A stretch of DNA of 64,000 nucleotides. Origin: Siphonodentalium dalli (taxonomy: Eukaryota > Mollusca > Scaphopoda > Gadilida > Siphonodentaliidae). The stretch is from contig CP136062.1 of assembly GCA_032622095.1 (NCBI GenBank), positions 224,080,578 through 224,144,577 on the forward strand. The letters are read 5' to 3'. Of the stretch, positions 10,830-21,780 are shown one piece after another. Both the position numbers and the translations under genes were made by a program. The notes below the pieces were generated by a model, which did no database searches, was not told the DNA's origin, and saw only the letters and a program-made list of their open reading frames with translations. How positions within the stretch are numbered: position 1 is the first letter of the stretch; the number at the start of each line of letters is the position of its first letter.

Positions 10830-13145
10830 CGGGCAAAGACGTTTGCACTGTCCATCTCAGCTTTCTAGGAAGCTCATTGACTAGCGTTATAGACCTTTCC
10901 TTGTAGGCAGGGGACCACCCAGTCCGAGTGGATCCCAACCCCATGGCACCCGATCATAAGGGCCTGAAACCATGCTGCCAACTCTGCCCGCTTCGGTATA
11001 TGCCGGATTTGTCCTATCAACATTCGACAATAAAACAGGCAAAGACGTTTGCGCTGTCCAGCTCAGCTTTCGAGGAAGCTCATTGACTAGCCATCAAACC
11101 TTTCCTTGCAGGCAGGGACCAACCCATATGAGGGGATCCCAACCACATGGCACCAGCCGCCCAATCATAAGGGCCTGAGACCATGCTGACAACTCTGCTC
11201 GCTTCGGTCTATGCTGGATTTGTCCTATTTTCCTTAAACATGCCTTCAACAGGACCACTTAGGTCGGGGGAGCTCCTCTCCATCATGGCTCTTAAAATTC
11301 AATAAGTAACAACATTATAAAGGGATGTGTGTCCTTTACTAGGAGGATAAAAATTTTCTTTTGTTTCCTTCAGCGAGCCATTTTGGGGGGGGGGGGTCTT
11401 CCCCTAGTTTGCTGCATGCCTCACACTAACATTTCACACACCTAGGTCGTTCTGCTGCATGTTTGGGGGGGAAAGTGACATGATGTTCTGGGCAGAGGCT
11501 CAGAACTGAATATTCCGTATGGTGACAATTTACCCGTGGTTATCATCTGATTACATTGTACATCATTTGAACTGATTTCAGTTGTCAAAGAGCCAAAGTG
11601 CCTTCTGTAATGATCTCATTGTGACTTATAGATCACCTTGATATATATTTTTTATATCATTTTTATATATTTATATCAGTCCTTCCCGGGAGACGGGAGT
11701 GATTGCTCTCGCACCCGTATGCACTCGTAATTTTCAATTCACTGGTGCTAAATTCGCACCCGTCCTTCTTCACCAAATACTAATGGAGACTGTAATTGTT
11801 GGTTCAATATTGAACTATTTTAAGGTTTATTTAGATGCTTTAACATCTCAGTGCAACTATGGCATATTAAAGTGTAACTAGACATAGGTCTATTCCACAA
11901 TGACTTTTTGTTTGAGCAAAAACCCAACTTACATGTACAATTATGGTATCGTATGGGTGCCATATTACACCCGTCTTCTGCATTACGGGAGCAAATAAAT
12001 GCTCTCGGTGTGTTTTCCTCATGGGAAGGACTGTTTATATACTCGTAAGATTTGTATCACAGGGTTTCTGTCGGATATCTTGTGATGCATAGGTACCTCA
12101 GAGACATGTGATCAGTAGAAGAAAAACAAGGAAGCTGTTCTAAGAACGACAGGGGGCATGACCACCTTGCAAGATGCGTGGGTGGGGGCTCCCTCTGTTC
12201 AGATGGCTTGACTCCATTATCGTTGTACAACCTGTTTGGCCTAATGGGTTCTCATCTCAATCCCTGTGCCACAAATTTGGCATCAGGTTCTCTGGCTTTT
12301 TCTTTGGCGAATAGCAGTTAGTTAACTTTGGTTGTCTCCCCATCGGCGGAGTGGGCCTCCGTCTGTGCAGGTCGTTCTGTCGCTAAGGCGGAGAGTGAGT
12401 TAGTCTCCTTCCTTCATGATCCTGCATCATGGGACCTTGACGGGTGGGACCTTAGAACAGACAGCTGAAGAAGACGACACAGAGAAGAACGAAGAGTTTC
12501 TTCTAACGTTATACTTGCTCGGTTCGCTCGCAACTATGCATTGGATGGCACCTCATGGTATGTTTGTTTCAAAACAAGGGGGGCGGTACACATTTGAGCA
12601 ATATAGCACTCTAACTATATGAGTTATTTCACGTAAATAATCCTAACAGATTCATTAAAGTGTTCCTATATGGTACAATCTGTTTTAGAAGAGTACCTTT
12701 ACTCAAAATTTGGCTATTAACTTTATTGCTCGTGCCTCCTCCTGGGCTTGCATTCTAATCCATATAGTTCAGTGTGAGGGCTTCCTTTGGCGGAAATATG
12801 ATATTTTTAAAAATATAATATATATTTCCTTAAAGAAAGCCTGAACACTGAACTATCATAGGACCCTCCCATGGCGGTGCCATTCCCAACCCCGCGACTC
12901 GCCAATCTTCTGATTGAGTTGAAAATAAACTGGCTAATTCAATCTGTACAGTGAATTATATTGGGACTGCGCATGCGTGACTGATTCCGAGGCAAGCCAC
13001 TGAAGAGTACAGACCGTGAATGACCGTAGGCGACCAAAAAGTTAACCCCTTTTCTGCTATGGTTTACAAACGCAGGACATCTATCCATATAGTTCAGTGT
13101 TCAGGCTTTCTTTAAGGAAATATATATTATATTTTTAAAAATATC
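10830..13145. repeat. Unclassified dispersed repeat, copy 2
   Basis: This is the partner of 780-2640. It begins with the AAAGACGTTTGC block, which is itself tandemly duplicated here (10840-11020 and 11030-11240), and continues through GGGGGGAAAGTGACATGATG (with the shared GGGCAGAGGCTCAGA), the CATGACCACC block at about 12158, and the terminal hairpins to 13145. A 357-bp MITE (11677-12033) is inserted in it. Coding potential is not conserved between the copies. Confidence 0.65.
11677..12033. mobile_element. Short inverted-repeat element inserted in the dispersed repeat
   Basis: Inverted termini CAGTCCTTCCC and GGGAAGGACTG are flanked on both sides by the direct repeat TTTATAT (11670-11676 and 12034-12040). 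CAG-type ends suggest hAT, but the visible duplication is 7 bp rather than the usual 8, so the superfamily is uncertain. The element is 357 bp and encodes nothing. Confidence 0.7.
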
Positions 13146-15440
13146 ATTTTGGGTTCATTCGGAAAAAAAAACATGGCCGCCAGTGGCCATCTTGGATTTC
13201 AATATTCAATCCATTAGCACGGGCTACAGGTCGTACTGTTCGTCTGATCATCATGAAATTTGTTATGGATGTTAATATTGACATGTAGATGGGAACGAGT
13301 AATTTTGGGGTTGATCGGCCAAAAAACATGGCCACCGGCAGCCATCTTAGATTTTACTCTTTGCATGACTAAATTCTTTGGCACGGCCTACAGGTCGTAC
13401 CTTTGGTCAGATCATCATAAATGTTTTCCTGGATCTTAACAATGACATTTAGATGGGAACGAGTCATTTTGGGGTAATTTGGCCAAAAAACATGGCCGCC
13501 AGCAGCCATCTTGGATTTTACTCTTTGCATGACTAAATCCTTTGGCGCGGGCTACAGGTTGTACCTTTGGTCTGATCCTTATGAAATTTGTCATGAATGT
13601 TGATATTGACATGTAGATGGGAACGAGTCATTTTGGGGTCATACGGCCAAAAAACATGGCCGCTGGTGGTCATCTTGGATTTCAAAATTCAATCCATTGG
13701 CACGGGCTTAAGGTCGTACTGTTCGTCTGATCATCATGATATTTATCATGGATGTTAATATTAACATGTAGATGGGAACGAGTGATTTTGGCTAAAAAAC
13801 ATGGGTGCCAGCAGCCATTTTCGATTTTACTCTTTGTATGACTAAATCCTTTAGCACGGGCTACAGGTCGTACCTTTAGTCTGATCATCATGAAATTTGT
13901 AATGGCTGTTGAAATTGGAATGTAGATGGGAACGAGTCATATTGGGGTCATTCGGAATAACAACATGGCCGCCAGCGGCCATCTTGGATTTCAAAATTCA
14001 ATCCATTAGCATGGGCTACAGGTCGTACCTTTGGTCTGATCATCATGAAATTTGTCATGAATGTTAACATTGACATGTAGATGGGAACGAGTCATTTTGG
14101 GGTCATTCGGTCCAAAAACATGGCCGCCGGCAGCCATCTTAGATTTACTCTTTGCATGACTAAATTCTTTGGCACGGCCTACAGGTCGTACCATTGGTCG
14201 GATCATCATAAAATGTGTCATGGATGTTAACAATGACATGTAGATGGGAACGAGTCATTTTGGGGTCATTCGGCAAAAATACATGGCTGCCAGCAGCCAT
14301 TTTGGATTTTACTCTTTGTATGACTAAATCCTTTAGCACAGACTACAGGTCGTACCTTTAGTCTGATCATCATGAAATTTGTCATGGCTGTTGAAATTGG
14401 AATGTAGATGGGAACGAGTCATTTTGGGGTCATTCGGACAAACAACATGGCCGCCAGTGGCCATCTTGGATTTCAAAATTCAATCCATTAGCACGGGCTA
14501 CAAGTCGTACCTTTGGTCCAATCTTTATGAAATTTGATCATGAATGTTGACATTGTGATGTAGATGGGAACGAGTTGTTTTGGGGTCATTCGGCAAAAAA
14601 ACATTGCCACCAGCAGCCATTTTGGATTTTACTCTTTGTATGACTAAATCCTTTAGCACGGGCTACAGGTCATACCTTTAGTCTGATCATCATGAAATTT
14701 GTCATGGCTGTTGAAATTGGAATGTAAATGGGAACGAGTCATTTTGGGGTCATTCGGACAAACAACATGGCCGCCAGTGGCCATCTTGGATTTCAAAATT
14801 CAATCCATTAGCACGGGCTACAGGTCCAATCTTTATGAAATTTGTCATGAATGTTGACATTGTCATGTAGATGGGAACGAGTTGTTTTGGGGTCATTCGG
14901 CAAAAAACATGGCCACCAGCCGCCATTTTGCATTTCAAAATTCAATCCATTGGCGCGGGCTACAGGTCATACTGCTCATCTGATCATCATGAAATTTGTC
15001 ATGGATGTTAATATTGACATGTAGATGGGAACGAGTCATTTTGGGATCATTCGGCCAAAATAAATTGCCGCCAGAAGCCATCTTGGATTTAACTTGTTGC
15101 ATGACTAAATCCTTTGGCGCGGCCTACAGGTCGTAGCTTTGGTCAGATCTTCATGAAATTTGTTAGGGATGTTAACAATGACATGTAGATGGGAATTATT
15201 CATTTTGGAGTCATTTGGCAAAAAAACATGGGTGCCAGCAGCCATCTTGGATTTTACTCTTTGCATGACTAAATCCTTTGACACAGGCTACAGGTCGTAT
15301 AATTTATCAGATCATCATGAAATTTGTATTGGATGTTAATAATGACATGTAAATGGGAACGAGTCTTTTTGGGGTCATTTGGCAAAAAAACATGGCTGCC
15401 AGCGGCCATCTTAGATTTTACTCTTTGCATAACTAGGCCT
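13141..15440. repeat. ~157-bp satellite block, about 14 units
   Basis: GATGGGAACGAGTCATTTTG recurs at about 157-bp steps from 13287 to 15355. Each unit also has ACATGGCCGCCAG, GCCATCTTGGATTT, and a GGCTACAGGTCGTAC segment. Units are 75-95% alike by eye. Diverged blocks of the same family lie in two other introns (28500-29165 and 36690-37975), so it is a dispersed satellite. Short minus-strand frames within it are repeat translations. Confidence 0.9.
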
Positions 15441-15469
15441 TTCAACTTTCCACATTCCTAATCACTCCA

Positions 15470-15691
15470 TTGACTTTAACACATGAAATTATTCCCTTTC
15501 CAAGTTGAGCTACAGTGTCATTAACACTTTCATTAACAATTTTTATAATATTTTTCTACATTCTTTGACAATTTTATCATTTTTAATATGTGTTAAGCCA
15601 ATGCATTCTCTTATATATGCGAGGCAACCTATGGTCGACTCGCATATATAAGAGAATGCATTGGCACAGGGCCGTTCTGTTGGGTAAAGGG
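15470..15691. mobile_element. Partial piggyBac-like MITE with one hairpin
   Basis: The right terminus CTGTTGGGTAAAGGGTTAA (TTAA at 15692-15695) and one hairpin copy (15597-15665) are present. The spacer to its left matches the CCCAACA family. The left terminus is missing and runs into the satellite, so this is a truncated copy. Confidence 0.75.
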
Positions 15692-15764
15692 TTAACTCAC
15701 AATGGTCCAAAAATTTAAAAAATCAGTCGTAATTGAGTCGGATTTCAATGGACTGCCCTGCTAT

Positions 15765-16860
15765 TATGACCAGGAATTATTAGAGAATATTAGAGAATAT
15801 TCATGAATTATTCCAGATTATTATAGAATAATATTACAAGAATATTCTAGAATGGTATACGGCAACATGAATAAACTGGAATAAAAGATGAATAGAATAA
15901 ACATGAACTTTGTAGAATATTTTAACTTTGTTGCACAATATTCTAGTCTCATACTTGGCTGAAACATAAAATATTCCAGATTATTCAAGGTTATTCTTCT
16001 CTAATTTATTGCAATGTCACAACATTCTTGTTTATTCATGTTTATTCTAGATAAAGAATTAGTAAAATTTACTTATTTTACATTGTTTTCTCGCAATTCC
16101 AGTTATTTCATGTTTAGTACCAGGAATACAGTTTAGGGTGTGTTTACATTGCTGTAGATATGTATACAGTTTGACACGCATACTAGTGTAAACGGGTTGA
16201 TATAGAAATGCACACAGAAAGAAAATGGTATTCTGTCGTGTGAGCAAAAATCGTATCCGTTATAAGTCACGGTCAACGCCGGGGCATTGCGACAGGCAAA
16301 TCTTATTTGATTAATTGTTACTCGGGCTTGGCGAATGCATGTGCTTAATCTTTCTTTGTCATTTCAACCCATGTATTTCACACTGCGTAAGCGAGAACCT
16401 ATGTTCCGGTGCGTGTGTTGACAAAGTACTTGAAGTAAAGTGTTTACTATACAGTATATCTTATTAATATTTGCTCTTCTTGGAGTTTGGTAATACCTTA
16501 GTACACTCAGTGAACAACAGGGCGACCGCAAAAGCATAGCATAACCATTGCCAACTGGTGTAAGAATAAACTGCTTTGGTCTGCTGATAGTTGATTCATT
16601 TTTTGTCTGCATGGCCTAAACTGACACGACTCATAGTGAATGTCAATTACCAGAGTACTGATGAGCGCACGTTCACTATCAGTAATTGTGATCACAGTAA
16701 TCTGCGATACATGACTTCACACAGATCTGTATACAGATCTACAGCAGTGTAAACTCACCCTTAGACTGGAATAACAAACTTAAATAAAGCAAGAATATTC
16801 TGGAATATTAAAAAGAGTATTCCACTTTATTCGAGGTAACTGGAATAACAAGAAAGCCGG
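15765..16860. repeat. AT-rich GAATATTC cluster, split by a MITE
   Basis: From 15765 to about 16060, and again from 16764 to 16860, the sequence is dense in GAATATT/AATATTC and TTATTCCAG words. GAATATTCTAGAA at 15840-15852 fits three alternating GAA/TTC pentamers, the heat-shock-element pattern. The two halves are separated by the element at 16136-16760. Whether this is a transposon body or a regulatory cluster cannot be decided from the sequence. Confidence 0.45.
16136..16760. mobile_element. PIF/Harbinger-like MITE
   Basis: Inverted termini GGGTGTGTTTACATTGCTGT and ACAGCAGTGTAAACTCACCC are flanked by the direct triplet TTA at 16133-16135 and 16761-16763. A 3-bp TTA target duplication and GGG-starting ends are typical of PIF/Harbinger. 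The 625-bp body has no transposase frame. It is nested in the AT-rich cluster. Confidence 0.8.
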
Positions 16861-16869
16861 GTCAGAACG

Positions 16870-17332
16870 ATATTAATTAATTTTTTCCCAGTGATGTGTT
16901 TAGCCAGAACTTTCTGCTATAAAGATGACTCAGTTCGATATTAATTAATTGTTTAGCCAGCACTTTCTTCAGTGATGTGTTTAGCCAGAACTTTCTGCTA
17001 TAAAGATGACTCAGTTCGATATTAATTAATTGTTTAGCCAGCACTTTCTGGTATAACGATGACTCAGTTCGATATTAATTAATTTTTTAGCCAGCACTTT
17101 CTGCTATAACGATGACTCAGTTCGATATTAATTAATTTTTTCCAGGGATGTGTTTAGCCAGAACTTTCTGGTATAACGATGACACAGATCGATATTAATT
17201 AATTGTCTAGCCAGCACTTTCTGCTGTAACGATGACTCAGTTCGATATTAATTAATTTTTTCCAGGGATGTGTTTAGCCAGCACTTTCTGGTATAACGAT
17301 GACTCAGTTCGATATTAATTTATTTTTTCCAG
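16870..17332 (+). repeat. Decoy array made from the 5' edge of the CTLD1-A exon
   Basis: About seven imperfect units of 53-81 bp precede the real exon. Each carries part of the exon start (TTTAGCCAGCACTTTCTGG) followed by CGATATTAATTAAT. The units just before 17149 and 17268 keep the whole acceptor TTTTTTCCAG|GGATGTG. In a unit the reading frame copied from the exon meets TAA after about 16 codons, whereas the real exon continues with TGT TAT TGG. Confidence 0.88.
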
Positions 17333-17504
17333 GGATGTGTTTAGCCAGCACTTTCTGGTATGATGATGAAACAGATCGATGTTATTGGTTCAATTATGAT
17401 TTACTCAATAGAGAGACTTCGCTGGCAACATGCATGATATATGGTGGACAACTGGCTTACCTCTTCAGTGACAAATTATTTGTTAGACTCAACACTACAA
17501 GCGA
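17333..17504 (+). CDS. C-type lectin domain, N-terminal half exon (CTLD1-A)
   Basis: Exon between acceptor TTTTTTCCAG and donor GA|GTATGT, 172 nt, phase 1 in and phase 2 out. It encodes GMCLASTFWYDDETD, RCYWFNYDLLN, ATCMIYGGQLAYLFSD. The cysteine near the start with RCYW is the extra pair of long-form CTLDs, and ATC plus GGQLA is the conserved second helix. It joins in frame to 20784 (GA|G). The preceding array offers competing acceptors; the real one is chosen because only it opens a full CTLD half. Confidence 0.9.
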
Positions 17505-18052
17505 GTATGTAGATATATTTATACAATCTGGTCTATATTAAAAGCTCTAACAATTAAATTTGATATAATATTCTATTTTAAATCATTTGAAAATATTGTA
17601 AAATGCCGCGTTTAAGCTCATGGGGTGCAAGCTTTTTTAGTCCCAATAACTATAAGTGAGCCTAAACGATGATAAGGCTCCTCCTAAAAAAATAATTCAT
17701 GACAGAAGTTCGGCATTGGGAAAAGAGACGACATTTCCACTTATTTTCTGTCATCTATGTGACCAGGTCCATAACGTCCTTACATATACTGGACAACCTG
17801 ATCAGGGGCTTTAACATCTCATTAATCCCAGGCGTACCTAATCATATATCTTTATTTTCCTCCAATAATGAAGTGTTACTTTACTCATATTTAAATTCGC
17901 ACAGTACTATTTTTTTTCTCAGTTTTTAATTCGAGCACTTTAAATTCGCACACCTTTCTGGGCGAATTCAAAACTGACAAAAATATTTTCATAAAAAGTT
18001 GTGGATCTGATGACAGTTCAGTTCTTAGTCATTTCTGAAGATACATAGAGGA

Positions 18053-18217
18053 TATCCACACTTTTTCAGTGGATATGGGTTATATCTCATGAGTGATGAC
18101 AAAACATTGAATTTACCACGAGTGGCTTTAGCCACGAGTGGAAATTCAAATGTTTTGTCATCACGAATGAGATTTAACCCATATCCACTGAAAAAGTGTG
18201 GATATTCTGTTTATTAT
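18053..18217. repeat. Long foldback repeat
   Basis: The two arms (about 18053-18130 and 18138-18217) are inverse copies, for example ATCCACACTTTTTCAGTGGA against TCCACTGAAAAAGTGTGGAT, with a short CTTTA-like centre between CCACGAGTGG and GCCACGAGTGG. There are a few mismatches. It is probably a palindromic MITE; no terminal duplication was identified. Confidence 0.75.
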
Positions 18218-18424
18218 ATACTTTAGTTACTTGCCTATGGCCCCCAATGAATGTCAATATATCAGAAATTTCAAGCTGATATCACTCAATAGTGGGATAT
18301 CACTTATATCTCACTGCTAAAACCTTATCATTCATGGGCAAGTATATAATAAATATGTATATTAAACACGATCACAGCGGATTTACATTGGCTGCGGGTT
18401 GTGATGATATAACTAACTCAGACG

Positions 18425-19390
18425 CTATGCGGGGTAGCATCACTAAATTCAATCTCTGGGGACCTCATTCTGCAAATGACAGACACCTTATTCCAAGGCT
18501 TGTGTAGGGAGCTGCGTTGGTGCAGCATTAAAGATCCCATAGGGAGCCTCGCAAATATAAGAGAATGCACTGGCTTACACAGTCAATGTAAATATTGTTA
18601 GGCCAATGTATTCTCTTAAATATGCAAGGCTCTTTATAGGAGACTCGCATATATAAGAGAATGCATTGGTACAGGGTTTTCGCAACATTTCAGGAAGCTC
18701 CAGTTATGAAAGGGTTAAAAGATGTTTTACCTTTCACATTATGGTACCTGACTTTCAGATAATCTATATAGTTATATTACGGCATAGAAGTTTTGGGCAA
18801 TATCCATACTGCATCATTTAAAATGAACTTGTCATGCCTCATAAGGTACTGGGACAACCAGAATAGAACATTTAGTTGATTAACCCTTTACCCAACAGAA
18901 GGGCCCTGTGCCAATGCATTCTCTTATATATGCGAGTCGACCATAGGTCGCCTCGCATATATAAGAGAATGCATTGGCTTAACACATTAAAAATTATAAA
19001 ATTGTTAAAGAATGTAAGAAAAAATGGTAAAAAGTGTTAAAAAAAGATTTTTTTTAGGCCAATTAATGCATTCTCTTATATATGCGAGGCGACCTATGGT
19101 TGACTCGCATATATAAGAGAATGCATTGGCACAGGGCATAACTGTAACTATCACAATGTGGTCAAGGAGCCGGTTCCAATGATATCCATATTTGTATGGT
19201 TCTATTGAGACAGACCGAAGATATTTTAGACTGTTGAAGCTTTATTTGGCCGGTTTGTTGGGTAAAGGGTTAAGTAGCATATTTTTATAACCAGGTGAGT
19301 CACAATTTGCTACCTTTTTGGAACAGCAGAGAATAATGTTCGGAATATATATGAAAAATCTACTTTTTACCAAATTTGGTTGCCATTTGA
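18425..19390 (+). repeat. Local duplication, copy 1 (with MITE insertion)
   Basis: From GCTATGCGGGGTAGCATCAC through GATTAAGTAGCATATTTTT to TTTGGTTGCCATTT, this segment matches 21205-21780 closely, apart from the 376-bp element at 18894-19269 and small indels. It includes a hairpin element ending in AGGGTTAA at 18712-18718. The two copies bracket the exon at 20784-21040. Confidence 0.88.
18894..19269 (+). mobile_element. piggyBac-like MITE, CCCAACA family, with matched empty site
   Basis: Termini CCCTTTACCCAACA and TGTTGGGTAAAGGG lie inside TTAA at 18890-18893 and 19270-19273. Two hairpins are at 18910-18978 and 19058-19130; the second has a 4-nt insertion. The duplicated locus at 21650-21670 reads TTGATTAAGTAGCG with a single TTAA and no element, which fixes both boundaries. 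Confidence 0.93.
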
Positions 19391-19736
19391 GAAGCTCGTA
19401 TACCATAGAGCCCCTAACACTCTACAGTTGTAACTTGTAACTCAGGTGTTAATTATTAGATTTCGTTGCCCGTTGGCATGGTGATAGCACAGGTTGGGAT
19501 AAAGGATACCCACATACTATGGGGTTTTGTCCATTCATTTTTACCATTGAGGGCCCTAGTTTGACTGGGAAATTTGTGAATTTTGTGTTAGTACGAACAT
19601 TTCAGATTGTAACATGGTCTTAATCATCGGATTTCGTTGTGCTTTGGCACTGGCATATCACAGCATGGGGTAATGGATACACACACGGGTTTTGTCCATT
19701 TATTTTTAGCTCATGTGTCTGTGCTGGCCTTAGTAA

Positions 19737-19883
19737 TGCCTAAATAATCGACTCCTTAACCACACCAGAATTATGGGTAATTTTTCAGGATTTAGTCAGA
19801 AATATGGCTTTTTGCCATTCATCGGAAGCTCTCACTCTCAATTCTGCTGTGGTTAAGGAGTCGATTATTTAGGACATTACTAG
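19737..19883. mobile_element. Foldback MITE, CAGTAATGCCC-like family
   Basis: Left arm AGTAATGCCTAAATAATCGA and right arm TCGATTATTTAGGACATTACT are inverse copies. The centre is partly deleted compared with the perfect copy at 38520. It abuts the next palindrome without spacing. Confidence 0.7.
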
Positions 19884-20073
19884 CCCTTTCAGTATCAACC
19901 CATATTTCCTTGATAATTTTTCAAATTTATTGATTATAATAATGTGATACATTGATGGAAAGAGCTCATTGAGCTCTTTCCATCAATGTATCACATTATT
20001 ATAATCAATAAATTTGAAAAATTATCAAGGAAATATGGGTTGATATAAAAATCGGACTTGGCACTGAAAGGGC
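19884..20073. mobile_element. Near-perfect palindromic element with CCCTTTCAGT ends
   Basis: Outer ends GCCCTTTCAGT and ACTGAAAGGGC enclose two arms of about 76 bp (19895-19970 and 19971-20046) that are perfect inverse copies meeting at GAGCTCATTGAGCTC. CCCTTT ends resemble the TTAA elements, but the flanks read CTAG and CTAT, so the target site is degraded or different. Confidence 0.75.
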
Positions 20074-20240
20074 TATAGCTCTTATTGTTCTTTTGATCAG
20101 TGTTTTTTTCCAGAGACTTGAAAAATATATGAGCAATCAATACATAATAGCTTGGACAGATAAACAAAGCTCCCCCAAGCTAATAATTTAATGATAGTAA
20201 TACATGGAACAGACAAAGGATGAGAATCAGATGGGCATTG

Positions 20241-20310
20241 ACAAATACTTACTTGTCTCACAGTGCCGCCCACCCCAATCCTAGATACAGTGGCATTGTA
20301 GTCCGTATGA
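20241..20310 (-). pseudogene. Decayed antisense copy of the EGF1 exon end
   Basis: Read on the minus strand, about 60 nt match the 3' end of the EGF1 exon and its donor: CACTGTATCTAGGATTGGGG, then GGCACTGTGAGACAA followed by GTAAGTATTTGT. The EGF cysteines and frame are not kept. It lies inverted in the intron between the two halves of CTLD1, and shows that the EGF edge has been copied to a second site as well as in tandem. Confidence 0.75.
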
Positions 20311-20783
20311 GGCTCTATACAGGAGTGTTGTATAACCCTGGTCCTGTAAAGTGGTACTAGTAATAATAAACCATAATACCCCAGCCTTCTTAATTGGCTA
20401 CGGCAATCAACAATGCTGAAGCAATTTGCTGAAGTAAACTGGGCCATGGCATAGTGTTTCCATAGCGGATTGCCGAATTAAGAGCGCTGATATACCCTGA
20501 TACATTTTTTTTTTTAAACTTTTATTGCATAAATACATATAAACGTTATACATATATATGAACTAGGTACACAATGTAGGTAGTCATTCACACAGGGCAA
20601 TCACAGAAACATTCATATTGCGGTAGCTCCATCATAAACTTGCGTAAATGTAATATTGTAAGTTATGACGATTCATGTATTGTCGTTTATAATTATTGTC
20701 GTATTTAGTTCGTTTAGCAATATATGAATGAGTCTCTGAGAATGCTGCATGATACCATCAAATATTGTTATTGTTCAATTCAG

Positions 20784-21040
20784 GCTTTTTTACGATGACC
20801 TCCTTACTGATGGAAACTATACAACTTTCTGGATTGGGTTGAACAGCCTTGATGTTCCGGATGAATGGGTGAAGTGGGATGGCTACAAGCAAGACTGGGT
20901 GAACTGGTTACAGGGTGGCAATTGGCAAGAGAGTGAACCCGAAAAAGATCCGAGTGGCCCTTGTGTTTATGTGAATGATAAGTTCAATATGTCTGCTGAC
21001 AGTTGTAATGATGCTCGGCCTAGTCTCTGTCATTCCGAAG
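20784..21040 (+). CDS. C-type lectin domain, C-terminal half exon (CTLD1-B)
   Basis: Exon between acceptor TTCAATTCAG and donor GAAG|GTACAG, 257 nt, phase 2 in and phase 1 out. It encodes FWIGLNSLDVPDEWVKWDG, then WQESEPEKDPSGPC, and closes with DSC and SLCHSE. WIG and the three cysteines are canonical. SEPEKD occupies the EPN position and no WND precedes DSC, so calcium-dependent sugar binding is not predicted. The donor GTACAG is weak. Read-through gives GTVTI and a stop at 21055-21057, so this could also be the last exon of a gene. Confidence 0.9.
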
Positions 21041-21057
21041 GTACAGTCACAATATAA

Positions 21058-21488
21058 CCCTTTGATGTAGGGACAAGCCTTGAAATAGGGTGTATGTCAT
21101 TTGCAGAATGAGGTCCCCAGAGGGTGAATTTAGTGATGCTATCCCGCATAGCGGGCTAGGATCACCAAATTCACCCTCTGGGGACCTCATTCTGCTTACA
21201 CCTGCTATGCGGGGTAGCATCACTAAATTCACCCTCTGGAGACCTCATTCTGCAAATGACAGACACCTTATTTCAAGGCTTGTGTAGGGAGCTGCGTTGG
21301 TGCAGCATTAAAGATCCCATAGGGAGCCTCGCAAATATAAGAGAATGCACTGGCTTACACAGTAAATATTGTTAGGCCAATGTATTCTCTTATATATGCA
21401 AGGCTCTTTATAGGAGACTCGCATATATAAGAGAATGCATTGGTACAGGGTTTTCGCAAAATTTCAGGAAGCTCCAGTTATGAAAGGG
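21058..21488. mobile_element. Possible composite TTAA-type element
   Basis: It opens with CCCTTTGATGTAGGGA after ATAA (21054-21057) and ends with TTATGAAAGGG before TTAA (21489-21492). Inside are a palindrome of the GAATGAGGTCCCCAGAGGG type (21107-21195), the start of the local duplication and two hairpin arms. The left boundary is uncertain because its TTAA is changed. Confidence 0.5.
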
Positions 21489-21780
21489 TTAAAAGATGTT
21501 TTATTTTACCTTTCACATTATGGTACCTGACTTTCAGATAATCTATATAGTTATATTACGGCATAGAAGTTTTGGGCAATATCCATACTGCATCATTTAA
21601 AATGAACTTGTCATGCCTCATAAGGTACTGGGACAACCAGAATAGAACATTTAGTTGATTAAGTAGCGTATTTTTATAACCAGGTGAGTCACAATTTGCT
21701 ACCTTTTTGGAACAGCAGAGAATAATGTTCGGAATATATATGAAAAATCAACTTTTTACCAAATTTGGTTGCCATTTTGC
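21205..21780 (+). repeat. Local duplication, copy 2 (empty site)
   Basis: This matches 18425-19390 without the 376-bp MITE. The uninterrupted TTAGTTGATTAAGTAGCG at about 21651 corresponds to the exact insertion site in copy 1. Similarity stops near GGTTGCCATTT on the right. Confidence 0.88.

Noticed and set aside
11641-11676. TATA-box promoter candidate (ATATATATTT run)
   Set aside because: It is low-complexity AT next to a MITE with no transcript start or coding exon beside it.
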